Positions 6,914-15,639 of a stretch of DNA of 64,000 nt are shown here, piece by piece. Made by a program: the position numbers and the translations under genes. Source of the stretch: an uncultured Clostridia bacterium (GTDB taxonomy: Bacteria > Bacillota > Clostridia > Christensenellales > Borkfalkiaceae). A model generated the notes under the pieces. That model was given only the letters and a program-made list of their open reading frames with translations, ran no database searches and was not told the DNA's origin. Each line of letters begins with the position of its first letter. Position 1 is the first letter of the stretch. Where the stretch lies: NCBI GenBank assembly GCA_947623655.1, contig CANQHG010000003.1:1-64000 (forward strand). Reading direction: 5' to 3'.

Positions 6914-7513
6914 ATGAACAAGGGCGCCAAATTGGAAGAAGAAGTTTTCAACGCCGTTACGAAGCTAATAAACGACGGAAGTTTTCCGTTTCAGGCGTCG
7001 CAATGTAAAGTTTATTCGCATAAAAAATATTTCTCGCGAGACCGAGGAGCTTTCATTGATACCGACGTATCCGTGGAGATTTTTATAGGCGGCGCATCCG
7101 ACCCGTTCTTTGTGTGGATATGGGAGTGTAAAAATTACGGGAAAGCCATCCCCGTCGACGATCTGGAAGAATTTCATGCCAAGCTCGAACAAATCGGCGC
7201 CGATAACACAAAGGGAACGATGATAACGTCCGACGGTCATTTCCAAACGGGTTCGATCCATTATGCCCGATCCAAAAAAATCGGACTTGCAAGGCTGCTT
7301 CCGAATGAGCAGGTCGAATTTCTCATGTACCTCATAACGCCGGATATGATGGAAAGTATCATCTCGGGAAACAATTATTTCAGAGCGTTGACGCAGCGGG
7401 CGTACCGGGCGATAATGCAAGATACGTTTATAACGGATGAGAACGGTCAATTTTCTTCATTGAAAGCCTATATTTCGGAAACACTTCGCACGGCCTTCAA
7501 GCCGGGCCGTTAA
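6914..7513 (+). CDS. Mrr-like restriction endonuclease domain protein
   Basis: A 199-residue PD-(D/E)xK nuclease-like protein. Conserved core: a D in FIDTDVSVEIF, then WIWECKNYGKAI (the E-x-K pair), DDLEEFHAKLEQIGADNTKGTMITSDGHFQTGS and YARSKKIGLARL, the usual Mrr_cat layout with a helix followed by 'KG.mIT...F..GA...A...GI.L..'. Mrr-type enzymes cut modified or foreign DNA; the protein could also act in another nucleic-acid context. The C-terminal ~60 residues are unassigned. The ATG has a GAGGAGAT ribosome binding site 6 nt upstream. No methyltransferase gene is adjacent, consistent with a modification-dependent or solitary nuclease. Confidence 0.82.
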   Translation: MNKGAKLEEEVFNAVTKLINDGSFPFQASQCKVYSHKKYFSRDRGAFIDTDVSVEIFIGGASDPFFVWIWECKNYGKAIPVDDLEEFHAKLEQIGADNTKGTMITSDGHFQTGSIHYARSKKIGLARLLPNEQVEFLMYLITPDMMESIISGNNYFRALTQRAYRAIMQDTFITDENGQFSSLKAYISETLRTAFKPGR

Positions 7514-7588
7514 AAATAACGCGTCTTCCGTCCCGAGATCATTGCCGCCGTCTCGTCCTTTTCGCCGCGGCGACAGGGCGGAAAATGC

Positions 7589-7617
7589 TTGATGACCGCG
7601 CCAAGATGTGCTATAAT
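7589..7617 (+). promoter_or_regulatory. Promoter of the Cna-B-like lipoprotein gene
   Basis: TTGATG, 17 bp, TATAAT, followed by a GGAGG ribosome binding site ahead of the ATG at 7639. Confidence 0.75.
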
Positions 7618-7638
7618 AAATAAAAAACGGAGGCAACT

Positions 7639-8277
7639 ATGAAAAAGATATACAAACTGTTTGCGGCCGTGCTTTCCCTCTGCCTTGCGGCGGGCGCGCT
7701 TGCCCTTGCCGCTTGCGGAGAAAAGGACGGAAAAGTCACCTACAACGTCTCCCTCTCCTGCACGGATACCCTCATCTTCGGCGGGCTCATTGTGCAGATC
7801 AAGGGAGAAGACGGCGCGCTCATCGAGGAAAAACCCGCGCCCGACGGCTCTGTCTCGTTCACCCTCGAAGGGGCGGAATACACCGTCGACCTTGCGGAAA
7901 AGGCGGGATTTGAGGGCATCTTGCAGGAATACGTCTACAGCGTTGCGACGCTCTCTGCGGAAAAGAGCTCGGCGCAGATCGAAATTCTTCCCGTCTCCCA
8001 ACAATATCAGGGACAGGAGACGATTGCCTACAGCGTCAAAGTCGTAAAACCCGACGGGTCGCCCGTTGCAGGCGTCAGCGTACAACTGTGCGGCGGGCCC
8101 TCCTACGTGTGTAACTTCTCCGTGACGGACGCGAACGGCGTTGCTCCTTTCTCTCTCCCCGCGGGCAGTTACGAAGTCCACATCGCGCAGAAGATCGATG
8201 GATATACGTTCGACAACACGGCGTACACAATGGGGACTGAGGGCGGCGAGCTCACGGTAAGCCTCGTAGCGGCATAA
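7639..8277 (+). CDS. Secreted lipoprotein with Cna-B/carboxypeptidase-regulatory-like domain
   Basis: 212 residues. The N-terminal signal ends in a lipobox (LALAAC, Cys at about residue 26), so the protein should be exported and lipid-anchored on the outer face of the membrane. After it come two beta-rich segments; the second (about residues 130-205) reads IAYSVKVVKPDGSPVAGVSVQLCG...TDANGVAPFSLPAGSYEVHI, a typical carboxypeptidase-regulatory/Cna-B prealbumin-like fold. No catalytic motif is visible, so a structural or ligand-binding role is likely. It has its own consensus promoter and GGAGG site and converges on the minus-strand operon, sharing a hairpin terminator with it. Confidence 0.8.
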   Translation: MKKIYKLFAAVLSLCLAAGALALAACGEKDGKVTYNVSLSCTDTLIFGGLIVQIKGEDGALIEEKPAPDGSVSFTLEGAEYTVDLAEKAGFEGILQEYVYSVATLSAEKSSAQIEILPVSQQYQGQETIAYSVKVVKPDGSPVAGVSVQLCGGPSYVCNFSVTDANGVAPFSLPAGSYEVHIAQKIDGYTFDNTAYTMGTEGGELTVSLVAA

Positions 8278-8291
8278 AAAAGACATCATGG

Positions 8292-8320
8292 AAGCGGTTC
8301 GGCGCATTGCCGGACCGCTT
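8292..8320 (+). terminator. Terminator between convergent transcription units
   Basis: AAGCGGTTCGGC pairs with GCCGGACCGCTT (one wobble) across a 5-nt loop and is followed by TTCGTTTT. It may also serve the minus-strand operon, which ends at 8339. Confidence 0.75.
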
Positions 8321-8338
8321 TTCGTTTTACAATGAATT

Positions 8339-10123
8339 TTACTCCGACTCAAGAAGAAGCTTGATCTGCAACTCGAGCGTCGTATAGGTGACAGAGCCCT
8401 GCCGCGTAAAGACGATCTTTCCGTCGCTATCGAGGATCACGGTCATGGGCCATGTCGTTCTGCCGCCCAGACTGCGGAAAGCGTTCTGTTCCGCGTCGTC
8501 TTGCAGGAAGTGCGCCGTATAATCGGCCCAGCCCTTTGCGGTGATAAACGCCGCCACGTCCTCTTCGATCTCGGCGCCGTGGATAATGGCGACCGTCACG
8601 GCGTCGGGATAGCTGTTTGCCAACTCCTCGAAAGAGGGAATTTCCTGAATACAAGGCGTGCAATAAGTCGTCCAGAAATTGAGTACGAGGATCTTGCCGC
8701 GCTGTGCGGAGGTCTCAAACGTTTCGTCTGCAAAGTATTCGTCCAGAGAAAAGTCGGGCGCCGTGTCCCCCACCTGATTGCCGACCGTGACGGGCGGTTT
8801 TTCTTTGTGAATGAAATTATAGTAGATGAGCGCTCCGAAAAGCAATGCGAGCGCCGCCGTCCATGCGGCAAACTGCAGCCAAAACGCTCTTCCGCGCTTG
8901 TTTGCGCCCCACTTTTTGCGTGAAAGTCGGGTCTGCGGCCCGTTTTCTGCCGCGACCTCTTCCGCGCGCTCGGCGGGAACTTCAAAACTCGTCTCCGCGG
9001 GAGCCCCAACGGGCCCGTCCTCCGCACGGTATTCCGCTGTGCCGACGGATGCGGACGCATTCAAAAGCGGGGAGAGCGGTTTTTCTTCGGCGGGCGTCTC
9101 CGCAAGCCCTTCCGCGGCGTTCGGATGCAAAAAGAACTTGCTCCCCTTCCACGAGATTGCCTTGGCGGGACAGACGTCCATGCACTCGCCGCAGTTGATA
9201 CACTCGTGATCGCCCACATGGCGGATATCCATTTTACAGCGGGAGACGCACAGGCCGCAATCCGTACACTTGTTACGGTCGAGCTTTACGCCGATGAGCG
9301 CAAATTTGTTGAAAAAGCCGTAGATGGCGCCCAAGGGACACAAGAAGCGGCAGAAACAGCGGAAGATGAACACGCTCGCAACACAGATGACGACGAGCAC
9401 GCAGAATTTCCACGTGAAGAGCGGCCCGAGCATGGCATACAGGTCGGCGTTAGCGGGATTGATGAGAAGCCCGAGCGCGCCGCCGAATGTCCCCGCGGGG
9501 CAGATGAATTTGCAGAACGCGGGCACGGGGCCGCCAGTCTCGCTGTCCATGAGCCCGTAGATGAGCGGGATCGCGACAACGAACACCGCGAGCACGACGT
9601 ATTTCAGATAGGAGAGAATGCGGGTGACGCGGCTCTTTTTGAGCTTTGGCGTCCCGATCTTATAGAGCAGTTCCTGTCCGAGCCCGACGGGACACAAGAA
9701 GCCGCAGATCGTTCTGCCGAGCAACAGGCCGAAGAGAACGAGAATACCGAGGACATAGTAGGGCGCGGCGGTACCCGACTTGGCGAGCGCGTTCTGAAGA
9801 GCGCCCAAAGGACACGCCCCCGCCGCCCCCGGACAGGAATAACAGTTGAGCCCGGGCACGCACATATATTTTGTCTCGCCCGTATAGATATTTCCCGTGA
9901 AAAAGCCCTTGATGTTGGCGTTGAAGAGCAGCGCCGCGTAGAGCTGGATCAAACGGCGTTTGGAAGGCCTGTGCCGCCGCCACCAGCTCTCCTGTTTTTC
10001 GCCCGTCTCCCTCTCCTTTTTGCGCGTCTCACGGATCTCTTTGACCACGGAGACGACGGCGCCGATGAGGAGACAGCCAAAGAACACGGAAATCGCGATG
10101 ATGACAATAAACATCTTTGACAT
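8339..10123 (-). CDS. NapH-like polyferredoxin fused to a TlpA-type thioredoxin
   Basis: A 594-residue membrane electron carrier. The N-terminal part has five or six hydrophobic segments with repeated CxxxCP motifs (SCPGAAGACP, CGFLCP, CKFICP, CRFLCP) as in NapH/CcoG-type proteins. Next is a cytoplasmic pair of 4Fe-4S motifs (CTDCGLCVSRC and CINCGECMDVCP), an Ala/Glu-rich linker, one more membrane helix (about residues 415-435) and a C-terminal extracytoplasmic TlpA/redoxin domain with TTYCTPC. This suggests transfer of electrons from ferredoxin-like carriers across the membrane to an exported thiol. The start at 10123 follows GAGGGGG, and an upstream in-frame ATG would run into the preceding gene. 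It is the last gene of a five-gene minus-strand run, 10 bp after the CD1871A-like gene. Confidence 0.88.
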   Translation of the reverse strand: MSKMFIVIIAISVFFGCLLIGAVVSVVKEIRETRKKERETGEKQESWWRRHRPSKRRLIQLYAALLFNANIKGFFTGNIYTGETKYMCVPGLNCYSCPGAAGACPLGALQNALAKSGTAAPYYVLGILVLFGLLLGRTICGFLCPVGLGQELLYKIGTPKLKKSRVTRILSYLKYVVLAVFVVAIPLIYGLMDSETGGPVPAFCKFICPAGTFGGALGLLINPANADLYAMLGPLFTWKFCVLVVICVASVFIFRCFCRFLCPLGAIYGFFNKFALIGVKLDRNKCTDCGLCVSRCKMDIRHVGDHECINCGECMDVCPAKAISWKGSKFFLHPNAAEGLAETPAEEKPLSPLLNASASVGTAEYRAEDGPVGAPAETSFEVPAERAEEVAAENGPQTRLSRKKWGANKRGRAFWLQFAAWTAALALLFGALIYYNFIHKEKPPVTVGNQVGDTAPDFSLDEYFADETFETSAQRGKILVLNFWTTYCTPCIQEIPSFEELANSYPDAVTVAIIHGAEIEEDVAAFITAKGWADYTAHFLQDDAEQNAFRSLGGRTTWPMTVILDSDGKIVFTRQGSVTYTTLELQIKLLLESE

Positions 10124-10133
10124 ACGCGCCCCC

Positions 10134-10931
10134 TCAGCCCAGCCCGATGCACTCGGTGCAGATATTGATCGCTTTGATGAAGACGCTGTTCGCCCCGCCG
10201 TTTTGGGGGAGAGCGCCGAGGACGATGAAAACGGCGGCGAGCGCAAAGAGCGCGATCCGCACGCCGAAAACGACATACCGATTTTCGCAAACGGCGGCCG
10301 TTCCCTTCCTCTTTACGGAAGCTCCCCCGACGAGCGGACGGAGCGCGGAGAGCATCTTCTTTGCGAAAATTCCCTCGAAGACCGCCTCGCCGATCAGAAC
10401 GACGAAAGCCGCGCCCACCCAGGGCAGAACGCCCGCGACCATGTGCAGAACGTCCCGATTGAGCGCTTCGAGCGAAGTGAAATGCGCCGTATCCGCGAGA
10501 TAGACGATACACATTGCCGCGGCCGTGAGACAGAAAACGGCGGAAAAGACGCGGACGATGAGGCGCGCCGTCTGCATGCGCCGCAGTTTTTGAAACGCCG
10601 CGGGATCTTTCTCCGCCGAGACGCGCCCCTCAAGACGGCGGCAGAGAACGATGGCGTCCAGCCTGCCCTTTTTGACGGGCGGGGCGGGAAAAACGGCGTA
10701 TACGGCCACGCCGAAGAGGATGGCGACAAGCCATAAGATCAGGGGCGTGAGCATCTCCAGAAGGCGGGCGCCGACCGCCTCGCGGCTGTACATGCCCCGC
10801 GTGGCGCCGAGCGCTTCAACGCCCGAATAGTACAGCTCCGCCGCCTCGGCAAGAAAGAGTATGCCGACGACCGCCGTAAACACACCCAAAAATATGCTGT
10901 AATAAAAGCGAAGCCTGTATTTCTTTTCCAA
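10134..10931 (-). CDS. Membrane protein with C-terminal CD1871A-like CXXC tail
   Basis: 265 residues, with about five to six hydrophobic helices (near 10-30, 58-82, 120-147, 160-185 and 225-245). The final residues FIKAINICTECIGLG match the short CD1871A family of Clostridia, whose stand-alone members are little more than a membrane helix plus this CxxCIG ending. Here the tail is attached to a larger membrane domain. CD1871A-type proteins tend to be encoded beside 4Fe-4S/redoxin membrane proteins, exactly the next gene here (10-bp gap), so a role as thiol relay or cofactor site for the NapH-TlpA fusion is likely but inferred. There is no signal peptide; the N-terminus is basic and cytoplasmic. 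Confidence 0.75.
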   Translation of the reverse strand: MEKKYRLRFYYSIFLGVFTAVVGILFLAEAAELYYSGVEALGATRGMYSREAVGARLLEMLTPLILWLVAILFGVAVYAVFPAPPVKKGRLDAIVLCRRLEGRVSAEKDPAAFQKLRRMQTARLIVRVFSAVFCLTAAAMCIVYLADTAHFTSLEALNRDVLHMVAGVLPWVGAAFVVLIGEAVFEGIFAKKMLSALRPLVGGASVKRKGTAAVCENRYVVFGVRIALFALAAVFIVLGALPQNGGANSVFIKAINICTECIGLG

Positions 10932-10967
10932 ATCTTTTTCTCCTTCCCCTTGCGGAGAACGTATGGG

Positions 10968-13900
10968 TCATTGCGCCTCGTATTCTTCGAGCGTCATCTG
11001 CCAGTTACCGTCATGATTTTTGAGGTGATTGCCCTCGGCGTCGACGGGGAGGGTGACAAGATACGTCCTCTCCTCGTTCCCGTCTGTGCAGGTCATGATC
11101 CAGCCCTCCTCCGTCTCGCTGTATACGGCGCTTGTCACCGTGTAGAATACGCCGTCGAAATTGAACGCCGCAATGCTCTTGATCTGCCCGTTTTCGAGGC
11201 ACAGGTTGACGCAATAGGAGTGCGCGGGCGTGCCGTCGGGTTCGGAAGCCTGCATGAAACCGTATTTTTCCACGGTAACGGAGGACTGAGCGTTCCCGAA
11301 CGTCAAAAGGTAGATCGTATCGGGATAGCCCGTCTCCGCAACGGGATCGTAGTTGCCGATATCGACATACCAGCCCGAGAGTCCCCCCGCGTTCACCATT
11401 TTGCTCATCGCGACGACGGGCGTACGTTCTTCGCCCGTTCCCTTGTAGAGAATGAAGTCGCAGAACGCGCCCACGGCGTAATCATGGTTGAAAGCGTCGT
11501 TGGAGTAGAAGTATTTTATGATGCCGACGGTGTAGCCGTCCGTCTCGACCGTCTCATATGTGCCGAGAAGATAGAGGCCGTACTCGTCTTCCACCTTGTT
11601 GTACTGAATGGAATACGTGGTGCCGTTCACCGTGAAAACGGCGTTGTAGCGGTTGCCGAGGTCGGACTCATAGAGATAGACGATCTCGATGTCGGCGTCC
11701 TGAAAATCGAGATACTGTCCGTTTCCGACAAAGACGTGCCCCGAGAGCTTTCTCGACGTGATGTTGATGGGGCCGAAGCCGACCCTGTACTCGGTGAGCG
11801 TACTCGTAATGCCGTTCTCTTGCTCGAAAGCGTCGGTCATTGTCATCTCTTGTGCGGCGACGACGACCTTAAAGGTGCCCGTGCCGTTGCCGCCGTAGGT
11901 GTATTCCGTAAACGCGGAGTACTCGTAGCGGCTCCAATCGACAATGGCGAGACCGTGATAACCCGTGTCGTCCCTGAAGTAATTCACGAGATCTACGGCA
12001 TACGTCTCTTCGCCGACGCGGAACGTGCCTTGCGCCCGTACGAGCTCCTCGCCCGTGAGCGTAAATGTGAGCGAAGCCGCTTCGCTGCTCTGCGTGCTCT
12101 CATAGCTGACTTCAACGGTGCCCGTAAGCGTCACTCTCTGCGCGGAAGAGGAGAGATAATACTTCTTGCCGCCAAGTTCAAAGACGTCCGCGCCGAGCTT
12201 GCCGCCGAGGTCAACGGCGTGATATTCGGCGTTTTCGTCCATGAGATACGCCCTGTAGACGCCGTTTGAGCCGTCCATAAAAATATAGTAGCCAGAGGTG
12301 TAGTCCATAAAGATCTCGCCCGACGGATCGATGATGAGGGCGGAAAGATCTTCGCCGTAATAAACATATCTTCTGTCTGCATAGGAAGGATAGGCCATCG
12401 TCTTGTCCGCCGTATTCAGAATCAGATTTTGTTCGATCATGCTCTCGGTGCGTATATTGATATAGCCGATCTCCTCGTCGAGCACGCTATAGTAGATCGC
12501 CGTCATGCCGCTGCCGTCGGGGAAATAGTAGGCGCCGCTGCCGTAGCCGTCGAGGAGGAGGACCGTCCAGTCGTCTCCGACGTACGCTCCCTCGAGGTCT
12601 TCATCGAAGACGAACGCCTCGCCGTGCTCTTCGTAGCTGAAGAGTTGCAATCTGTAGCTGTTGACGCCGGGTTCGATGTTGATAAAGAGCATGACTTCAT
12701 CCTCTCTTTCAACGATATACATGCCCTGCGCGCTCCTGTGTCCGAGCCGTGACGCCGCCGTGGCGTTGCCCAGCCCGTCGAACGTGACGTCCCACCATTC
12801 GTCGCCGGCGTACATCGCATAGGTGCCGTAAACGCCGTCGGTGAGTATGAGCGTTGCGCTGATGTCGAACGTATAGCGCTGCGTCCCCGCATCCATATAG
12901 ACGATCTTATTGTCCGTGCTGAGGGTATAGTTCCCCCTGTGCACGTCCCCCGCGCCGTCGGTGAATTCGGCGTTGCGGAAGCCGTCGAGCACGAGCGTTC
13001 CGTCTGCGGAAGTATACGTCTTGTCGAAGTTTTTATCGTAGGCGCGGTAACAGAGGATCTCCTGTTCGCCGTAGCCCGGTTCATAGTACATAACAGGCAC
13101 GATGATGAAGCGGAATACTTCGATGTCGTCGGCATTGTAAAGGCCCATCATGTCTTCGCCCGAGGCGCTCTTCCCAAGCGGCTTGAGCGTACCGCGGACG
13201 ACGCCGCTGTCGAAATTTGCGTTCTCCGCCCAAAGAGCCTCTTCGCCGCGGACGATGAGGCGGACCATCTGATCGGGCGCGCCGTCGTCGTTGAGCGTAT
13301 AGAGCGGATATTCGAGCTCTGTGAGCGTCTCAAATGTCTTGGGAGCGCCGCCCGCGTCGAGCTCGAGGTCGAAATAGTAATAATCGACGCTGTTCGTGAG
13401 CGCGTTGATGACGGTGATATAGCCCGCGGGCCCGAAATACTGTTGGGCGTCGTAGGTAAATCTTCCCGTATAGACGTCGCCGTTTGCGCTGAAGTAGATC
13501 GCGCCAATGTTGGCGTCCTGTGCGGGAAGCGTGAGATACCAGAATTTCGCGCCCGTCCCCGCCGCGTCGGTGACTTCGTTGTAATACTTCGTTTCTTTGT
13601 CCGAACCGCCCTCTTCGTAGGTCTCCGCATAGACAAAGTAGACGTCGTAGAGGAAGTAGTTGGAATCATATGCGGAGTTGAGCTCGAAGATCATGCTCTT
13701 CGGAACGCTCTGTGCGTCTGCGCCCTCTTCAAGCGCGGTACGCGTGAACGTATTGAGAGCGGAAGCCCCGAGCGTGTTGCCCGTCACATATCCCGAAGCG
13801 AGCTTCGTATAGCCGCCCTGCATATTGATTGTGCCGAACTCCGCCTCACGCGCCCCGGCGACGCCCGTATACGGCGTATCGAGGATCGTGAGAACGCTGT

Positions 13901-15605
13901 CGCCGAAGCCGTTGCCGTCGAGAAGACGATAGGTGTCGGCGGGCGTATCGGAAAGAAGGGAGAAAGTATCCAGAATGTCGAAATAAAGATTTCCTCTCTC
14001 TTCGTACTGACGGATGTCGATTTTGAACGTGTAACGGTTGCCGAGAACGCTGCCGTCGTTCCCCATCTCGTGCAAAACGATCGTGAGGTTGTCTTTCTGC
14101 GACCAGAGCGCCTCATACGAACCGTAGTGCGGCGTGCCGTTGAGCGTGTAGACGGCGCTGTCGGGGAAGTTTCTGAACCCGTCGAGCACAAGCTTGGAAC
14201 CGTTTGCGGCGTTTGTATATTCTCCCGCCTCCTCGTGGGGTTCCACGTAGACGCTCGAACCGTCGATGAGCGTCATCGTATAGCCTGTGAGGGAAAGAAT
14301 GCCGTCCACGACGTCATACCCGAGTCTGCCCAGATTTCCGTTTACGTCGTCGCGGATGAGAAGGTGCAGCCTGAAGCGATAATCCGTGCCGAACTCGTAG
14401 ACATTTTCGATCCAATATCTGCCCGTCCACTCGCCCGTATAGTTGATATATTGGAACGTAAGATTGCCGTAGCCGTCGAGGTAAAGGTCGTAGTTCTGTA
14501 AATAGGAAATGATGCCGTCGGGAGAGAGCGCAAGCGTATAGAGGCCCTGCTCGCCGTTGGTGTTCGTGTAGACGCGCTGGCCGTCCACCGTGTCGAAGCG
14601 GAAAATAAATCCGCTGTCCGCATTCTCTCCCTCTGTGATGACGAAGAAATATTCGGGATTTTCGCCGTAGCTATAGTATGTGATATAGCCCCTCTCCGTC
14701 GTACGGACGCCGTTGACGAGCTGCGTAAATGCGGCGTTGCCGTAGGCGTCGAGCGTGAGCGTCGTGTCTGGATCGGGCGCGATCTCGCCGTTTTCGTCGT
14801 CTTGGTTGTAGTAACTGCTGTGGAAAGCGTAGGTTCCTTCAAGGTCTTCCTGCTTATAGGCGAACGTGCGGTCGCTGAAGAGCTTGCCCGCAAGCGTCGA
14901 GCCGTCGGGAAGGGTAAAGGAGAAGAGATCGTCTTGCAGTGCGGTTTTGAACTCCATCCCGCCGCGGGACATAATGAGGGTCCCCTCTTCCTCCGCGGGG
15001 ACAAATACAAAGTCGGTCCCGCCGAAACGGTCGGAATAGCCCTGCTCCCATACGGCGTAGAGAACGACCCGTCCGCTGACGGCGACCGTATCGCCCGGCT
15101 TGACATCGACTGTGCCGTTTGCCGTATAACTCCAGCCTGCGAAGCGGTAACCCGTAACGGTATACCCGCTCTCCGCCGCCACGGCCTTGCCGTCCGTCAC
15201 CTTGCCGTTTTCCATGTTCCCCCGCGCCACAGCGTTCCGCGGGACATTGGCGTCGTAGACGAGAAGATCGGCGGGCGCGACAGTTTCCTCATCGTAATAG
15301 AGTTTGAAAACGTTCGCGCTCTCCTCTTCGGCGAGGGTGAGGGTAACAACGTTCTCCGCATATGCCGCATTGAACGTATATCCCCCGATCGCGGGCGCGG
15401 TGACGGTTACGCTCTCTCCGACTTCGCCCTCGCCCCGAAAACTGTGTTCTTCGCTGAGCGCGTAGCCGCTCTCCGCCTCAAGATAGACCTCGGCGGTGTA
15501 GCCGACTTTCTCCTTTTCGCCGCCGCATGCGGCCGCAAAGAGAGCAAGCACCGAAAGCAGCGCCGCAGAGAGCGCGGCAAGGATGCTTTTTCTGAAAAGT
15601 TTCAT
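10968..15605 (-). CDS. Large lipoprotein with InlB-like repeat and tandem beta-rich modules
   Basis: 1545 residues, exported and lipid-anchored (LALFAAACGG, lipobox Cys at about 27). Near residues 110-190 there is a Listeria-Bacteroides (InlB B) repeat ending GYRFAGWSYTANGTV...LYAVWEQ. The rest consists of repeated modules of roughly 90-110 residues, each opening with a 'LxLDGFGNA' type strand (for example TLTLDAYGNAAFT, DLYLDGYGNLTFQ, LVLDGFRNAEFTD, VLLLDGYGSGAYY) and continuing with G-x-Y and F-x-I/V strands. No enzyme motif is seen; it looks like an extended surface adhesin or carbohydrate-binding scaffold. AAGGAGA precedes the ATG. It follows the 525-residue lipoprotein gene by 34 bp in the same operon. 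Confidence 0.82.
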   Translation of the reverse strand: MKLFRKSILAALSAALLSVLALFAAACGGEKEKVGYTAEVYLEAESGYALSEEHSFRGEGEVGESVTVTAPAIGGYTFNAAYAENVVTLTLAEEESANVFKLYYDEETVAPADLLVYDANVPRNAVARGNMENGKVTDGKAVAAESGYTVTGYRFAGWSYTANGTVDVKPGDTVAVSGRVVLYAVWEQGYSDRFGGTDFVFVPAEEEGTLIMSRGGMEFKTALQDDLFSFTLPDGSTLAGKLFSDRTFAYKQEDLEGTYAFHSSYYNQDDENGEIAPDPDTTLTLDAYGNAAFTQLVNGVRTTERGYITYYSYGENPEYFFVITEGENADSGFIFRFDTVDGQRVYTNTNGEQGLYTLALSPDGIISYLQNYDLYLDGYGNLTFQYINYTGEWTGRYWIENVYEFGTDYRFRLHLLIRDDVNGNLGRLGYDVVDGILSLTGYTMTLIDGSSVYVEPHEEAGEYTNAANGSKLVLDGFRNFPDSAVYTLNGTPHYGSYEALWSQKDNLTIVLHEMGNDGSVLGNRYTFKIDIRQYEERGNLYFDILDTFSLLSDTPADTYRLLDGNGFGDSVLTILDTPYTGVAGAREAEFGTINMQGGYTKLASGYVTGNTLGASALNTFTRTALEEGADAQSVPKSMIFELNSAYDSNYFLYDVYFVYAETYEEGGSDKETKYYNEVTDAAGTGAKFWYLTLPAQDANIGAIYFSANGDVYTGRFTYDAQQYFGPAGYITVINALTNSVDYYYFDLELDAGGAPKTFETLTELEYPLYTLNDDGAPDQMVRLIVRGEEALWAENANFDSGVVRGTLKPLGKSASGEDMMGLYNADDIEVFRFIIVPVMYYEPGYGEQEILCYRAYDKNFDKTYTSADGTLVLDGFRNAEFTDGAGDVHRGNYTLSTDNKIVYMDAGTQRYTFDISATLILTDGVYGTYAMYAGDEWWDVTFDGLGNATAASRLGHRSAQGMYIVEREDEVMLFINIEPGVNSYRLQLFSYEEHGEAFVFDEDLEGAYVGDDWTVLLLDGYGSGAYYFPDGSGMTAIYYSVLDEEIGYINIRTESMIEQNLILNTADKTMAYPSYADRRYVYYGEDLSALIIDPSGEIFMDYTSGYYIFMDGSNGVYRAYLMDENAEYHAVDLGGKLGADVFELGGKKYYLSSSAQRVTLTGTVEVSYESTQSSEAASLTFTLTGEELVRAQGTFRVGEETYAVDLVNYFRDDTGYHGLAIVDWSRYEYSAFTEYTYGGNGTGTFKVVVAAQEMTMTDAFEQENGITSTLTEYRVGFGPINITSRKLSGHVFVGNGQYLDFQDADIEIVYLYESDLGNRYNAVFTVNGTTYSIQYNKVEDEYGLYLLGTYETVETDGYTVGIIKYFYSNDAFNHDYAVGAFCDFILYKGTGEERTPVVAMSKMVNAGGLSGWYVDIGNYDPVAETGYPDTIYLLTFGNAQSSVTVEKYGFMQASEPDGTPAHSYCVNLCLENGQIKSIAAFNFDGVFYTVTSAVYSETEEGWIMTCTDGNEERTYLVTLPVDAEGNHLKNHDGNWQMTLEEYEAQ

Positions 15606-15639
15606 TTTCTTCTCCTTATTGATAGAAAATTTCTTGTTT

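Noticed and set aside
6769..7008. Small open frame between the deaminase-like and Mrr-like genes
   Set aside because: It overlaps the start of the Mrr-like gene, has no ribosome binding site and no protein-like composition.
8427..8663. Small frames inside the NapH-TlpA gene
   Set aside because: Arginine-rich out-of-frame images without start signals.
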